Positions 33,735-46,784 are shown, counted from the stretch's first letter. The stretch: DNA of 64,000 nt from Phascolomyces articulosus (GCA_025677815.1 JAIXMP010000009.1:806001-870000); one strand, 5' to 3'. Numbers and translations are program-made. Notes: generated from the sequence alone by a model not told the origin.

Positions 33735-34633
33735 ATGCTCATCGATAATGATCAACAACGACAAGATCAAGGTCCATTGGATGAAAAAGAACTTTCTGCA
33801 CTTGAATCAACCATTTATGATACGACCTCAGCGATTGCCGATTTAGAAGATTCGATACAGGAACAAGAAGGCAAGGATCAAAAGGAAGCGATGCCACGAC
33901 CTGAAGCCATCTTTTTACATGGATTGGACGAAATGAGTACCAAGGATATTCGTGCTTATTGCAATAATTTACCATTGGAAAAGATTGAATGGATTAATGA
34001 CACTTCTTGTAAAAAAAAACTCTTTCTATTTTTTTATGACTCTATTATCATTCACATATATACAAACACGTATAGGCGTTATTTATTTATTGCATATATG
34101 AATTAATTCTCTCTATAGGTAATTTGGTATTTGCTGATGAAGAAGGAGCACAACAAGCCATTGATACTTTATTAGCCAGTGATATCCAAGATCCAGTGAC
34201 CCATCATATTTTACGTAAAGCCAAAGCGTATACACAAGAAAATTCAGATCACGTCTTTAATAATCTTCACATTCGTATTGCTACTACATGGGATGTCAAG
34301 GAACCAGGTGCAAGAGATCGCAGTCGTTATTATTTACTTCATGGTGGAGATGATGCAGGAGGTCGTTACATGACAACAACAAAACCCTTTGATCGTAGTG
34401 AACTTCCAAAAGGTGGTATCTTTGATCGATTGGGAAAACGAAAAGAATCTCGTCCAAATACTCGACGTCATCACCCTTATCAACAACAAGATAAAAGACG
34501 ACGTTCTCTTTCCCCACGACCACCAAGATCTTCCTCAGGAAGAGAAGAGGAACAAGGGAATCGAGGAAAGGATGTTTCAATTCAAATTCCAGATAGTTTA
34601 AAAGGAAGAATTGGATCACGAAGACCGCGATAA
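33735..34633 (+). CDS. Nuclear cap-binding protein subunit 3-like
   Basis: Two exons (33735-34008, 34119-34633) encode 262 residues. The N-terminal ~50 residues are acidic and helical. Residues about 56-115 form the RRM-like fold of the NCBP3 family (AIFLHGLDEMSTKDI, then IEWINDTSCNLVFADEEGA), where human NCBP3 has GVEEMSTQDI and IEWLDDTSCN. The family's WLDD signature is changed to WIND. Then come a helical block (HHILRKAKAY), a conserved segment about YLLHGGDDAGGRY, and an R/S-rich tail (RRRSLSPRPPRSSSGR). NCBP3 pairs with the cap-binding complex in mRNA export. The intron cuts the TGT codon of TSCN, and the join restores that motif. Confidence 0.85.
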
Positions 34634-34961
34634 AAAAAATGGTCGCTGTTCTTTCTCTCTCACTGTATATGTTTTATATGAATCATCTTAATATATATTA
34701 TAAAGCTATTATGCAATGAAACCATGTCTCTCTCCATAAATGACCCTCTTTGTTGTTGTATTTTATATGGATTTTTTATATATATAAAAAGAATGAAAAA
34801 ATAATAACTACTATGATGATGACCACAACTACTACTACCTATGTTGTGAAATTACAGGGAAAAAAAGATTGACTAACTACTACAATTGTTTATATTTATA
34901 TATGTGTTTTTTTCCACCTTCATCCTTTTTTCTCCCAATGATTTGCTTTTTTCACACCTAT
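34634..34961. other. Convergent intergenic region
   Basis: 3' ends of the NCBP3-like and SR genes meet here. AT-rich, nothing else seen. Confidence 0.3.
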
Positions 34962-36865
34962 TTAATGACGTTCAGGACTACGTTCACGATCATCACGGTA
35001 AGATCTTCTTTCACCACGGTCGCCACGGTCACCACCACGGTCGCCACCACGGTCACCACGATCGCCACCACGATCATAACCTCTGTCGCGACGGGGAGAT
35101 CTTTCTCTATCATCACGACGACGATCACGACGGTCATAATCTCTATCTCTTCCTCCTCTGTTGTATGATCTAATAGATTATTTGATAAAAAAAAAGATCA
35201 GGGTGTAACGGGTTTTTGTTATTTTTTTAAGGGAGAACAGGAAAATTTGTCAAACATTACCAAATTGAAAACAGATAGCATCAAAAAAGAGATACGTGCG
35301 CGCCACAGAAAAAAAAAGCCAGCAAACAAGGAACGAAGAAAATTACATGGAAAACGGAACCGTGACATAGAAGTTAAAAAAACAGGATGGGAAAGGTAGA
35401 GAGAAATAGGTGGGTTTTTTTTGGTCAGAACGTCTGTTTTTTTTCACATTATTTTTGAATCTTGCCAATGCTTTTCTTTTTTTTTCCTGCCGGAGCAAAA
35501 ATGTAACCATTTCTCCATGTGTGGCTATATCCAAGTGTCATTCTTATTCTCTATCTATCGCATAGAGAGAATAAGAAATGACTCTTTTTTATGGCTTGCA
35601 AGAAAAAAAAAAGACTGTTTTTTTTTCTCTGCTTGGAAAAAAAACGCATCATTGAGTTTTTCCCAAATAACCGGCCCAATAACAACAACAACAACTATTG
35701 GCATCATCCCATTATTTGCACGGCAATCATTTTGAAAGGAAATAGTATATAGCAGCACTTGATTAGCCCCCCCACACAAGGCTAAGATTCAAGATCAAGT
35801 AGTATATGGTTGGGGAGGATGGATACCTTCTGTCACGCCCATAGTCACGTCGAGGTCCACCACCACCGCCACGTCGATTATTGTTATTGTTACGTGGTTT
35901 TTCTTGACAATCCTTTGCCCAATGGCCTATTCGAAAAAGAGCACATCATATATAATGTTAGTTTGTTTGTTTGCATTTAGATTCCTATGGGTAATATATA
36001 AAAATATATATATAATTTTTATCATCAAACCTTCTTTTCCACAGTTGAAACATTCGTTTTCGTTAGGGCGTCTTCCACCATTCTTTGCCCATTCTACCAC
36101 GAGTTCCTATATATATAAAAAAAGGGAAGGAGGTGTATGTGTTTTAAAAATATAAAGAGAAGGAGGGGGGATCCAATGGCGCATATATCGTAATAGCATC
36201 GCATGGATTGAAGGAAAGAGGGGGGGAATAAAAAAGGGGAAAAAATTAAGATGTTTCGTTTTGGTGTTAAAAAAAATGGATATATACATATAACAGCAAA
36301 TAACATGATGTATAGAGAGAGAGAGAGAGAGAGAACAAAGGAAGATGCAACAAAATGTATCATCTTCCATCATCAACAATAAAAAAAAATGTTACCTTTC
36401 CATGAATTTCATTCATAGCTTCTTCAGCATCACGCTTATCTTCAAATTCAACAAATCCAAAATCTATATATATATAAATGATTGCGTTTTACTTGTTTTA
36501 GTATGGGATGACCCTGATCCCCCACCCATCTTATGAACAAAACAAAAAGATTCTTTTTTCAATAACGAACCTGACTTGATATCCAATCGAGTGATCTTTC
36601 CATATTTTGTAAAAATACCCTCCAATTCGCGCTATTCATATTTTTTGATTTAGGGTAACAATAAAAAAATATATATAAAAAATTTTAGATAAGAATTTTT
36701 TTTTTGTATTTTAAAAATAAATAAATAAATAAATAATAATAATAGTAAATCGATTTATAATTATTGATTGTTGATAATCATGGAGATTATATTATTTCAA
36801 TTAAAAGAATTATAATAACTTACGGTACTCATGTTCTTTGGAATACGACCAATAAAAAGTGCCAT
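34962..36865 (-). CDS. SR splicing factor with RRM and CCHC zinc knuckle (RSZ type)
   Basis: Six exons: 36865-36824, 36631-36571, 36463-36396, 36106-36031, 35926-35827 and 35169-34962. They give 184 residues. RRM at about 2-66 (RNP2 LFIGRI, RNP1 DFGFVEFE), CCHC knuckle at 76-89 (CFNCGKEGHWAKDC), then an RGG/RD/RS-rich tail ending RERSPERH. This is the order of SRSF7/9G8 and plant RSZ proteins, which bind exonic RNA and recruit spliceosome parts. Intron lengths are 192, 107, 289, 104 and 657. The last is unusually long and carries a hairpin (35538-35581). SR genes often regulate themselves by alternative splicing of such introns. The first exon codes only 14 residues, and its splice into RELEGIF gives a continuous RRM. 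Confidence 0.88.
35538..35581. repeat. Near-perfect inverted repeat in the long SR intron
   Basis: TCATTCTTATTCTCTAT and its complement face each other across a few bases (loop about TATCGC). Arms of roughly 19-20 bases match apart from one or two small bulges. In the SR pre-mRNA it would form a stable hairpin inside the 657-base last intron. Confidence 0.65.
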
Positions 36866-37673
36866 AATGTCAATCAATGATGTAGGATGAAGAAAAAAAA
36901 AAGAAGTTAGAGAGAGAGAGAAAGAGTGAAAAAAAAAACTACTATTTTGGGAGTAAACTACGAGCGTGTGTGTAAAAGTCGGTAATAATAACGGCACACA
37001 CGTTTGTCTTGCAGAGGCATTTTGATTGGTGTGTTAAATTTTTAAAAAAAAAAATTTCGTTTTTGCTGCATGACAAATTTTTCGGTCAGCAGCAAAAAGG
37101 GATTCTGACTTATGAACTCACATTTTATTTATTTATTATATATAGATTAGAATAGTAAAATGTTTTATAGAACTATAATTTTAATTTTATAATAATAATA
37201 ATAATAATAATAAAGAAAAATCAAAGAAATGATGTTTCCTTTGGTCCGTTCCCCATGAAAAATTTATTACAAAATAAACGAAACTATGGCACGAAAAAAA
37301 AAAAAAAGAGATGGCCGTTGTCCTAAAAGGAAAGGAGAGTATGACGAATGACCCTTTATGGTTGTAAAATGAATAAATCTGTGACTGTATAGCAAAAAAA
37401 AGTTGTAGTAATAGAAACTGTTCTAAAAAAAATGGGTACCTTCGAGGTTGTGGTTCCTTTTTTATTTTTCCCCCCAAATATATATATATATATACGTCGT
37501 CGTCGTCGATATCATTGTTTATTACAGTTGTTTCCCTTCCTCTCTCTCTCTCTCATTCAAAAAATATAATTCGCATTATATAAAACACTTTTGAGTATAT
37601 CACCCCGTCTATCTAATATACCATTAAAAAAAATAATACCCATATTTACTTTTTTTTCTTATCCAACGTAAAA
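36866..37673. promoter_or_regulatory. Divergent promoter region, SR factor and zinc transporter
   Basis: The SR gene (minus) and the ZIP gene (plus) are transcribed away from each other across about 800 bases. It holds ATA microsatellites (about 37190-37212), a TA repeat running into CGTCGTCGTCG (37482-37510) and CT repeats (37541-37554). No defined zinc-responsive site could be named. Confidence 0.4.
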
Positions 37674-39209
37674 ATGTACACATTCAATACCACTGATTAT
37701 GGGACACAAGATGCCTGGCTCATGGTCCTTATTTCTTCCATTGCATGTATTTTAGGAGGTATAAAAAAAACCATTCAATTATTTTACCCCAGGATATGCA
37801 TTCAAAAAAAAAAAAAAAAACTAATGCTTAATCATTTTTTTATTCTTAGCATCCGTTGTTTTTATAGATGCCCTATATCCGTCATCTCATTGTTCGTCGG
37901 TATTAGAACGACCTGCCGTCATTGCATCTTCCATGGCATTAGGTTCAGGTGTCATGTTGTTTTCTGCCTTGTATACTTTATTGCCTGCTTCACGTATACG
38001 GTTACAGTCTGATTATGCTTTATATTTCTTTTATTTTATTGGGATCGTGGCTACCCTCGTGATCACCCAACTTGTTCATTATTTTGCTCCAGATGCGATC
38101 CATTCTCATGGACCGGACGATGAAATGGGGCATCATCATCATCATCATCATCATGGTGCTACTACTCACTCTACGGTACATCCACATCAAAAACATCATC
38201 CTACCCAGGAACATTCACAAAGTCAACAAGTACAGAAACATATGAAACAAAAACCACATCATCGTTTTTCAGAAACAAGTACCACAAGTAGTGTAACGAT
38301 AACAACAAAAACAATGGAAGAAGAACAAGATGAAGATGTGTTTTTTAAATCAACTCCTGTTGCTGCTTCACCTACCACTTCATTAAATACACAAAATCCT
38401 GGTGAACGCACGGGGCTTTTAATGCAATGGGGTGACGAATATGGATCTCGAGGTCATCACCATCATGCAACAACAGTGATTGAAGAAGAAGAAGAAAAAC
38501 AGAATGATTATTTTCGTATTGGTATTCAAACGGCTATTGCTATTTGTATTCATAAATTCCCAGGTAAAAATAAGATCATCACTTGATACACTGAATCTAT
38601 TATATATATTAACCTTAAATTATATTATAATATTATATAGAGGGATTAATTATGTTTATCTCTGGTCAAGCATCGGAACGATTAGGTCTAAGTGTATGTG
38701 CTGCCATGACCATTCACAATATTATTGAAGGATTTATGATTGCTTTACCACTTTATTTTGCCACTCAATCCAGAGTCAGAGCCTTTTTTTATGCCGCTTT
38801 CTTGGGTGGTATGTCTCAACCTTTCGGTGCTGCATTAGGTGTAGTTGCCTTGGATACTGTCACTCAAGAACAACAAGATTTGTTATTTGGTATTACTTTT
38901 GGTGTTGTCAGTGGGATGATGTCTTTAATTTCTATACAGGTAATTCTATCTATCTATCTACAATATATAAACAAAAGATGCTAGATGTAGATAGATAAAC
39001 AAAAAAGAAGTTGCATAGTTGACATATTTATGGATGAAATAGAACAATAATATAACAAAACAGTATAATGATACTCATCCCCTTAATTTGATTTATAGAG
39101 TATGCTTCCACAAGCGATTAAAGCAGATCCAAAACAACGTTATGTACCCATGTTCTTTTTTGTTGGTATCTTGTTAGTTGGACTTGCATCGTTACTTAAA
39201 TCCATTTAA
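37674..39209 (+). CDS. ZIP-family zinc transporter, Zrt3-like
   Basis: Four exons (37674-37758, 37850-38563, 38641-38939, 39099-39209) give 402 residues. Helices run through the N-terminal ~125 residues, then a long hydrophilic loop with a run of eight His (HHHHHHHH, near residue 120) and a second His cluster. This is followed by HKFPEGLIMF (split by intron 2) and TIHNIIEGFMIALPL, the two His-containing metal-binding helices of ZIP proteins, and three more helices. HKFPEG and HNxxEG point to the Zrt3/GufA-like branch, which includes vacuolar zinc exporters; location is inferred. Joining across introns restores the HKFPEG motif, confirming the model. Confidence 0.9.
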
Positions 39210-39808
39210 GCCCCAATAATGGAAATGGCAGATGAAATGATAAACAAATCATTTGCAGCAACATCATCTGCAAGTACCTTTGTACATATGCTTGCATATT
39301 TTTTGTTTTTTTTTTTTTTTTTACTCTCTTGTCAACCGGTTTTTCCGGTTCCTCTCTCTCTCTTTTTTTTTTACATACCAAGACGCATAACGTTTCTAAC
39401 GTATAAACTCTCTTTTTATTTTTTACTCTCCTCCTCTTTCTCTCTCTTTCTTTCTCCATCAACTTTACATCTTAAAGTGTAAATTCTTTATCTTAACTCT
39501 ACGTTCTTCTCCCCCCCCCTTTTTTTTTTCTTTGAAAAAAGATTCAAACTGGGGAGACTCCGCGCGCGAGAGAGAGATTAAGTATAAGTGGATGGGATGG
39601 ATCTTGTTATACCCAAGTACAACATTTTTACTATTACATGTCATTTTATTTGATCTAACATACACCTTTTTCTTTCTTTCTTTGTAAATACCGTATTATA
39701 TATCTATACTATTACTATTCCATTCAAATAAATTTATCTTTTAAAACCACTCATTTGTCGTGAAAAAAAAATGTTACATCGTTTACATATGATACTTTTT
39801 TTTTCAGG
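39210..39808. other. Low-complexity intergenic region
   Basis: Poly-T, CT and GA tracts; possible upstream part of the orphan exon at 39809. Confidence 0.3.
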
Positions 39809-39898
39809 GTGCGCACCGCATCAAGTCTATCATCATTTTCTAAATCACAAGCTGTTGAAATGCAATCAGTAGGGCGTTTTGTTGCTAGCATCGAGTAG
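39809..39898 (+). CDS. Orphan 3' exon of an unidentified gene
   Basis: After TTTTTTTTTCAG a frame of 29 codons opens with balanced composition (VRTASSLSSFSKSQAVEMQS, then VGRFVASIE and TAG) and is followed by an AATAAAA motif at about 39924. This looks like a terminal exon with acceptor and polyadenylation signal. I could not find its upstream exon in the pyrimidine-rich DNA before it. The alternative is a chance frame. Confidence 0.2.
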   Translation: MRTASSLSSFSKSQAVEMQSVGRFVASIE

Positions 39899-40833
39899 TT
39901 ATATATTTATATGTATAAAAAGAATAAAAATGATGCTTGCTGTGTATAAATAATCATAATAAAACTTTGATATATATAGTTATATATAAAGTTGGGTCAC
40001 CTTGCATATTTATCTTTCTATGATGATGATGATGAAGACGGCTACATATAAAAAGTGTTTGCTGCGCGTACGTATTATATTATATAGAACTGACTTTATT
40101 ATTCTCCCTTATTTTATATTTATTCTCCCTTACCATCGTCATCGTTAGTTTTCTTCTTCTTATATATATTATACAGTCATTCATTCATCCATCCATTCAT
40201 TCATTCGATACAAAGCGAACAAGTAATACATACATATATATATGTTTCTCCTCTCATACATACATTACATATTACATAGGGTAAGAGTATTTATATACTA
40301 TGTCTCTCCCCCCCTTCTTCCTTCCTTCCTTCCTTCTTCTTCTCTCTTATTATGTATGTGAGTAAGAAGTCCCCCTTCTTTTTTTTTGACCAATTCTATT
40401 TAAAATACACCCTTTCAAAAAACCTATTTTCACTTCCCTTTTTATCCACTTTTTGCTTTCTTTTTTCTTTTTACGTATATTATTATTATTATTATTATTA
40501 TTACGCATACTTTTTTTTACACGCACGACGAACTCAAAATCAATAAATAAATAATATATAATACTAATAATAATATTATTATATTTATACACTCACCTTA
40601 ACACTTGTTGCTGCAGAAAGAAGAAAAAAAAACTATAACAACGATCTCTTTTTTTTTAATTTCTTTTTCCCTTTTTCTTCTTCTTTCTTTCTCTTTTTTC
40701 TTCTTTTTAACTTTTTTTTAACTGTACAACTACTACTTTTATTAATATTCTTAATATATTTTTATATATTTTTTTTTATTTCTTTTTTGCATTAATTCTA
40801 TTTTGTGCCGGCACATATCAGATTTAATTTGAA

Positions 40834-40865
<32 letters not shown>

Positions 40866-41051
40866 CAAACCAACAACGTCGACCACCTTGACCATCAACC
40901 AACGCACCAAAAAAAAAAAAAAAAAAAAATAGATAGCTACTATCACATCTGCATTAACAACAAACGAATTTGTTCATTCATCCCGATTAATATATACTTA
41001 TTGAATCCATCATACCGACATTTTAATCTATACATTATAATTATCATCATC
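39899..41051. other. Intergenic region and leader of the kinase gene
   Basis: Very low complexity: ATT repeats (about 40478-40502), C/T-rich blocks (40610-40730), an ATA microsatellite (40833-40864) and a poly-A run near 40910-40930, probably in a long transcribed leader. Confidence 0.35.
40833..40864. repeat. ATA trinucleotide microsatellite
   Basis: About ten tandem ATA units in the region upstream of the kinase gene. Confidence 0.9.
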
Positions 41052-43235
41052 ATGCCATTCATGACGTATATTACACGCCATAGTACAACGACACATCAAC
41101 AAAAAAAACATCATCATCATCAACAACAACAACTACAGCATGAAAAACAACATTCAAATAATAATAATAATAATAAACGACCCACTTCATTATCAGCAAT
41201 ACGAAAACGACGAGAAATTGGAGATTACATATTAGGTAGAACCATTGGACGTGGTGCATCGGGTAAGTAATAATTTTACTAAATACTACTACTTTTATGT
41301 CTTATAAGGAGCCCTATACTCTCTATTCCCTTTTTTTTTCTTCTCTTAACCCCTCCTTCATTATACATGACATCTTTCTTATTCCCTTTCTTCATACAAA
41401 GACCGTATCAAAAGGATGGGATGTAGAAATAATTCTATATATCGTAAAAAAAAGTACTTTCAATTACCTATTTCGGTTGGATAAAGGGACGAAATACGTT
41501 TTTTTTTCTCATTCCACATTGATATATATGTATATATTCACTTTTTTTTCTCTCTCCCCTTTCACTTTACCCTCTCTCTCTCTCTCTCATGTCTATTTCT
41601 ATTCTATGATCGTTTCTCTTCTCTCTTATCCCCCTTCTATCCCCTTTTCTTCTATACATTGAATATGTGTGTATGTATATACATTTATATACCTATTGAT
41701 AAAGATGATTTGATTTGATGAAAAAGTGGAGGAGGATATTCATCACTCAAATCGTTGTTGTTGTTGTATATTACATCTACAATTGTCATTCAATCACAAC
41801 AAAACAGCAACACGACTTTACTACTGCTATTACATTACAACCCTTCATGACTTGAATATATATCTTACAACAACAACAACAACACATATTCAATTGTTAT
41901 TCTAATTATTTACATGGATGTGTGTGCGTATGTTTATGTTTTGACTTTGCAGCATATCACACAATCCAATCTCCCCCCCCTTTCTCCTTCTCTTCTTTTT
42001 TCTCTTTTCTCTTCCCCCCCACCAATGACATTCCCCTATCGCACACATACAGCTCCATTCAATACCTCATATCAAAATCTCCTATTATTCCATTATTCAA
42101 TATCGATTTATATTATCACTTCTCTGACAACTCTTTCTATTGTTATATATACCTTGACACATTATCCATCTATCCATCTATCCATCTACCCATCATCTTT
42201 TTATTTTCCTCATATATACATATTATTTTGATCCTGCTCCTTTTTATTATTATTATTATTATCATTATTACCATCCTTCTTTCTCTCTTTCGTTTGTTTT
42301 CTTTTATTCTTGCCTCTCCCTCTCCATCCCCCCCATCGTGGGCAAACAAAAGCAAAAAAAAATTTAAATCATGGTTGGGGGGAAGGGAGCTAGAAGGGCT
42401 CCTTAATAAGACAGAAATGGAAAAAAGAACCAAAATAATCCATTTTTTTTTATAAAAAAAATGTATGTATGACTAACCTATATATAACACACATACACAC
42501 AAAATGATGCAGGACGAGTCAAGATTGGGATACATCGACATACAGGTGAACAAGTGGCTATTAAAGTCATTTCAAGAAGTCAATTAGCCACCTCATCGAC
42601 CATGGCACGTTGTGTTCAAAGAGAATTAGCCATCCTTCAATTATTACATCATCCTCATTTAGTGGATTTACGTCAAGTATTACAAGATTCTTCCAATGTT
42701 TATTTTGTGATGGAATATATGGAAGGTGGAGAATTATTTCAAGTCTTATCACAGCGTGGAAAATTACCCGAAGATGAAGCAAGGCATTTATTCCGGCAAT
42801 TGACAACAGCGTTGGCTTGGTGTCATGCACATCATATTTGGTAGGATGATGATGATGATGATGAAGATGATGATGAATAATATAGAGTTTTTTTTAAAAA
42901 ATAATTATTTTATTTTGTATTATTGACATAATTTGAACTAATTGACAAATGGTGTTGTAATAGTCATCGAGATTTAAAACCAGAAAATATCTTGCTGGAC
43001 AAGGATCAAAAACATGTCAAGTTGGCTGATTTTGGTATGGCTACTATTCAATCTCCTGATGTACTCCTCCAAACCAGTTGTGGGTAATGTATCATTTACT
43101 TCTATTCTCTTCTATATATTGATTCAAATGAAATCATTCATCAACAAAATGGGACTGATACGTTTATTATTATTATTATTATTATTTATTAGATCCCCCC
43201 ATTATGCAAGCCCGGAAATAGTGAGGGTAAGTACA

Positions 43236-43266
<31 letters not shown>

Positions 43267-46200
43267 AAGGACGCTTAGATTTTCAACTACTTTTTTGTTT
43301 GGGGAAAAATGACAAAATGATCGTTTTCGTACTGATCCTATTATAAAAAAAAAACTTGATTTTTGTTTTCTATTATTATCTCACAATAACAACAACAAAC
43401 GTAATGTATTTTTTGACACATTTACCTTTTTTAGGGAAAGCATTATTATGGACCAGCCACGGATGTTTGGTCGTGTGGTGTCATTCTCTATGCCATGTTA
43501 ACAGGTCATTTACCTTTTGATGATGATAACGTGAGTCGATTATTGGCGAAAATTAAAACGGGTAGATATATTCCATTACCTCCCAATGTTTCAAGAGAAG
43601 CCAAAGATCTTATTAAAAGCATGCTGATGGTGGATCCATGTAAACGTATCACTGTAAGTCTTTTTTTTTAAAAAAAAAGGGGGGGATAGATTTCATTATT
43701 TTCTTTTTTTTTGAGGGGGAAGAGGGGGATTTGGATGAAAAAGGAGTTATTTTTTTTCTTTTTTCCTTTTTTGTGATTTTCATGTATATGTTTTTGCTGC
43801 AAAAGAGAAAGATTCCGTAGTGCTGCATAAGTGAAAAAAAAAAGCTTTAATGATACTTTTGTCATCTATATTATAATGATGGCTGATAAATGATATGAAA
43901 ATATATTTTTAGCTTGATGCGGTACTGGCTCATCCTTGGTTGACAAACAAGTCATTCCTAGGTTCCGACCTTCGATTCCCCGATAGTTTACCACTTTATC
44001 CAAAGGCGCATGATCATCCCCTGCATGATCAGGATGTCTTTATAGATTTAAAACGACCAGTCATCTCGGATGCAATGGATTTAGATGGTCGAATATGGGA
44101 AACGCTCAAGGTCTTGTGGCGAGATTGTAGTCAAGAAGATTTATTAGCTGCACTCACAACAGACGGGTAAATGGAATAGGAATCTCTCTTCCCCCCCTTT
44201 TTTTTATTATAACCTTATTTTGTTTTTTGTTGATAACGATTTGAACAAAACAACAGAATAATAATAAGAATAATGTGAAAACGATATATAACGATTACCA
44301 TGTATGAAAAAAAATGACGTTTCTTAAAAAAATTCATTATTTTTATATATAGATCTAACGTCCCAAAACTTACATGTCGATTATTACAACAACGTGCGTG
44401 GCGTCAGGAGAATGGTAAGTGAGAAATAATAGTACAATTATAAGATCTTTTTTTCTTCTTATTTCCTACCTACCTACCTACCTATCTACCTCCTCTCTGT
44501 CCTCTCCCTCCTCCTATCTTTATTATGAAACTCCCCTCTCCCCTCCTCCTTTCTTCTTCTCTTTCTTTCTTTCCCGGAGAGAAGGGAGGAAAGGATAATA
44601 GGAGAGTGCGCACATAAAAATGGAGGATTGCATATACGTTTATTTTATTCGGGTGTATAACTTATGCAATGTATTATATTTTTAGGTCAAAACATAAATA
44701 ACAACAGCAGTATTATGCATTCATCCACAACCACAACCACAGCGACGGCAACGGCAACAGCCTTACCCCCATTAAGTGAAGACAATGGATCCTCTATTGC
44801 TCCAATGACACCTCCTTTGACCCCGCATTGTTACCGACATCCATATTGTTGTCGTCCATGTGAAGATTGTGGTACCAGTTCAACGCGTGATTCTACAGTA
44901 GATACCATGAGTCGTACATTAGCTGATTTGCCACCAACTCCCAAAAGCATCCCTGCCTTTGATCTGGATTTATCATGGCATTCAGAAATTCATCCTATCG
45001 AAGTCTTTAAGAAACGATTCTTGTAAGTTATTTACTCACGCTATTACATAAGGATGATAGGTTTGTCGGGAGAATATAGAAAAATGCTCATGTAGAATGA
45101 TTCTATTATTTTTTTTCATAGTAATGAGAATCCACAAGAAAAACCACTCCCATCCACACCCAAACGACAACATCGTCATACCTTGAGTTTAGATCGACGA
45201 CCTACCATATGTCCCAATTGTAGTAGTAGTAGTACAAACAGTCAACGAGGCACAAGCACAGAAGATGACATGTTGACCAAACCCGCTGATCCTGTATTGG
45301 TTCGTTTCGCTCATGTTCAAACCACCATTGTAGGCGCCTCTAGTGCTCAAGATCAATTACAAAAATTACAACAAAAACAACAACAATTAAGACCTATTTT
45401 CCCTTCCAGTCCTACCACAGCAACTGTATGTAATGGTCATCCATCAACGACTATTACGCGAAGACGTCCTTCCCTCAAACGTTCCAAAAACAAATCCTCT
45501 CAACAACAACAAAAACAAGCAACGAAGCAACAACAACCATCGATGCTTTCCAATTGGCTTGATTCTGCATGGGATTGGTGGACAGATCATATCAGTCATC
45601 ATTCAAGTCATCGACATAAACAAAGCAAAGTATTTGCATTTGAACGACCAGCTAAACATGAATGTGAAGCCGCTGGAAAGTTACATCAATTATTAGAAGA
45701 ACATTTCAATGGTAAATTAAGTGGTCGCATTTATCCGACAGGTCAAATTGTCTGGAGTGGTTCTTTGCTCTTTGGTAAGTAAATCTTCTCCCTCCTGTTT
45801 TTTTTTCTCCCTCTCTTTCCCCTTTCTTCTTTCCCTCCCCCAAGTCAATGTTTCGCCTTTTTAGCGGCTATGACCTCCCCCTCCCCCAACGAAGCTCCTC
45901 TTTTTTTTATCGTTGTCGTTTTAGCAACCCTTACTTATACATTTACATGAAAAACTATAATTTATTCTATAGAAGAACAACAACAAAAAAATAATAATAA
46001 TAACAATAACAACAGCAATAGCAACAGTAGTACTATTCAGGAGGAAGAACCGATTCATTTCCTGTGCCATATTAATCCAGCTTATCCTGCCGTAGCACCT
46101 AATGATCGAGTCAAAATTAATTTTGTTTTGGTAGAAGGTAAATATCATCTCATTTCTTCTTTATATATATATATATATATACGTAGATATTCACTCTCTT

Positions 46201-46321
46201 TTCATTTATTTTTCTAGGTGATTCACAAGTCATGGAATCAGCTATTAAACGATTATTACAGATTTGGAATGCTTATGAACGAGACGCCAAGACTGTAGCT
46301 GCAGCCAATGGCTGGTTATAA
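41052..46321 (+). CDS. Ser/Thr kinase of the Gin4/Hsl1 (NIM1/SNF1-related) class
   Basis: Eleven exons: 41052-41262, 42513-42840, 42964-43083, 43193-43226, 43435-43653, 43913-44166, 44353-44414, 44686-45022, 45122-45774, 45973-46137 and 46218-46321. They give 828 residues. The N-terminal ~55 residues are H/Q/N-rich. The kinase domain covers about 57-325: GRGASG loop, AIKV (Lys88), HRDLKPEN (Asp183), DFG (202-204), and [13 protein letters not shown] with Thr217 as the likely upstream-kinase site. The middle is low complexity. The C-terminus (about 715-828) has a compact domain ([31 protein letters not shown]) like the membrane-binding KA1-type domain of Gin4/Hsl1/Kcc4, which act at septins and in G2/M control. 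Odd points are a 1,250-base first intron inside the glycine loop and a 34-base exon. Confidence 0.9.
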
Positions 46322-46784
46322 TAATAATAATAATACTACTACTACTACTACTATTATTATTTAATTATTCATATATATATGTCTTTTCTTTTCTTTTTCC
46401 CCAACAATTTATTTTTATTATTCTTTTCACACACATGTAAAAATAATGATCGCTCTTTCTCCCTCCTTCTTTCATATCTATATTACTTCTTTTTTGTTTT
46501 ATGTATATGCACACTTTACAACAACAAAAAAATATATATACAACACATTTTTTTTAATCATTACTATTAAAAGATGCATAAAAAAAGATGTTTCTTTTCA
46601 AAAAAAAAAAAAAAAAAAAATTAACGATTGCATAAACTATTTTTTTAATGTAAACTGTAAATCTGTATACAACATGAAAGGGGAAAAGTGGAAGGGGGTT
46701 GGAGAGAGAGAGAGAGAGAGGAATTCCAAGTGAAAATTATAAAACAAACGCGGGAAATATACAAAGAAGAGGGGAGAATTTTTT
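46322..46784. other. Convergent intergenic region
   Basis: ATA/ACT repeats just after the kinase stop, a long poly-A run near 46600-46620 and a GA repeat (46703-46720). No gene seen. Confidence 0.35.

Noticed and set aside
35343..35779. Open frames on both strands within the SR gene's last intron
   Set aside because: They overlap one another around the hairpin and lack coding character. A real poison exon there could not be delimited by eye.
41922..42455. 177-codon frame inside the first kinase intron
   Set aside because: Composed of pyrimidine-tract codons (S, F, I, L, P); no ATG context or homology. The intron borders on both sides are strong.
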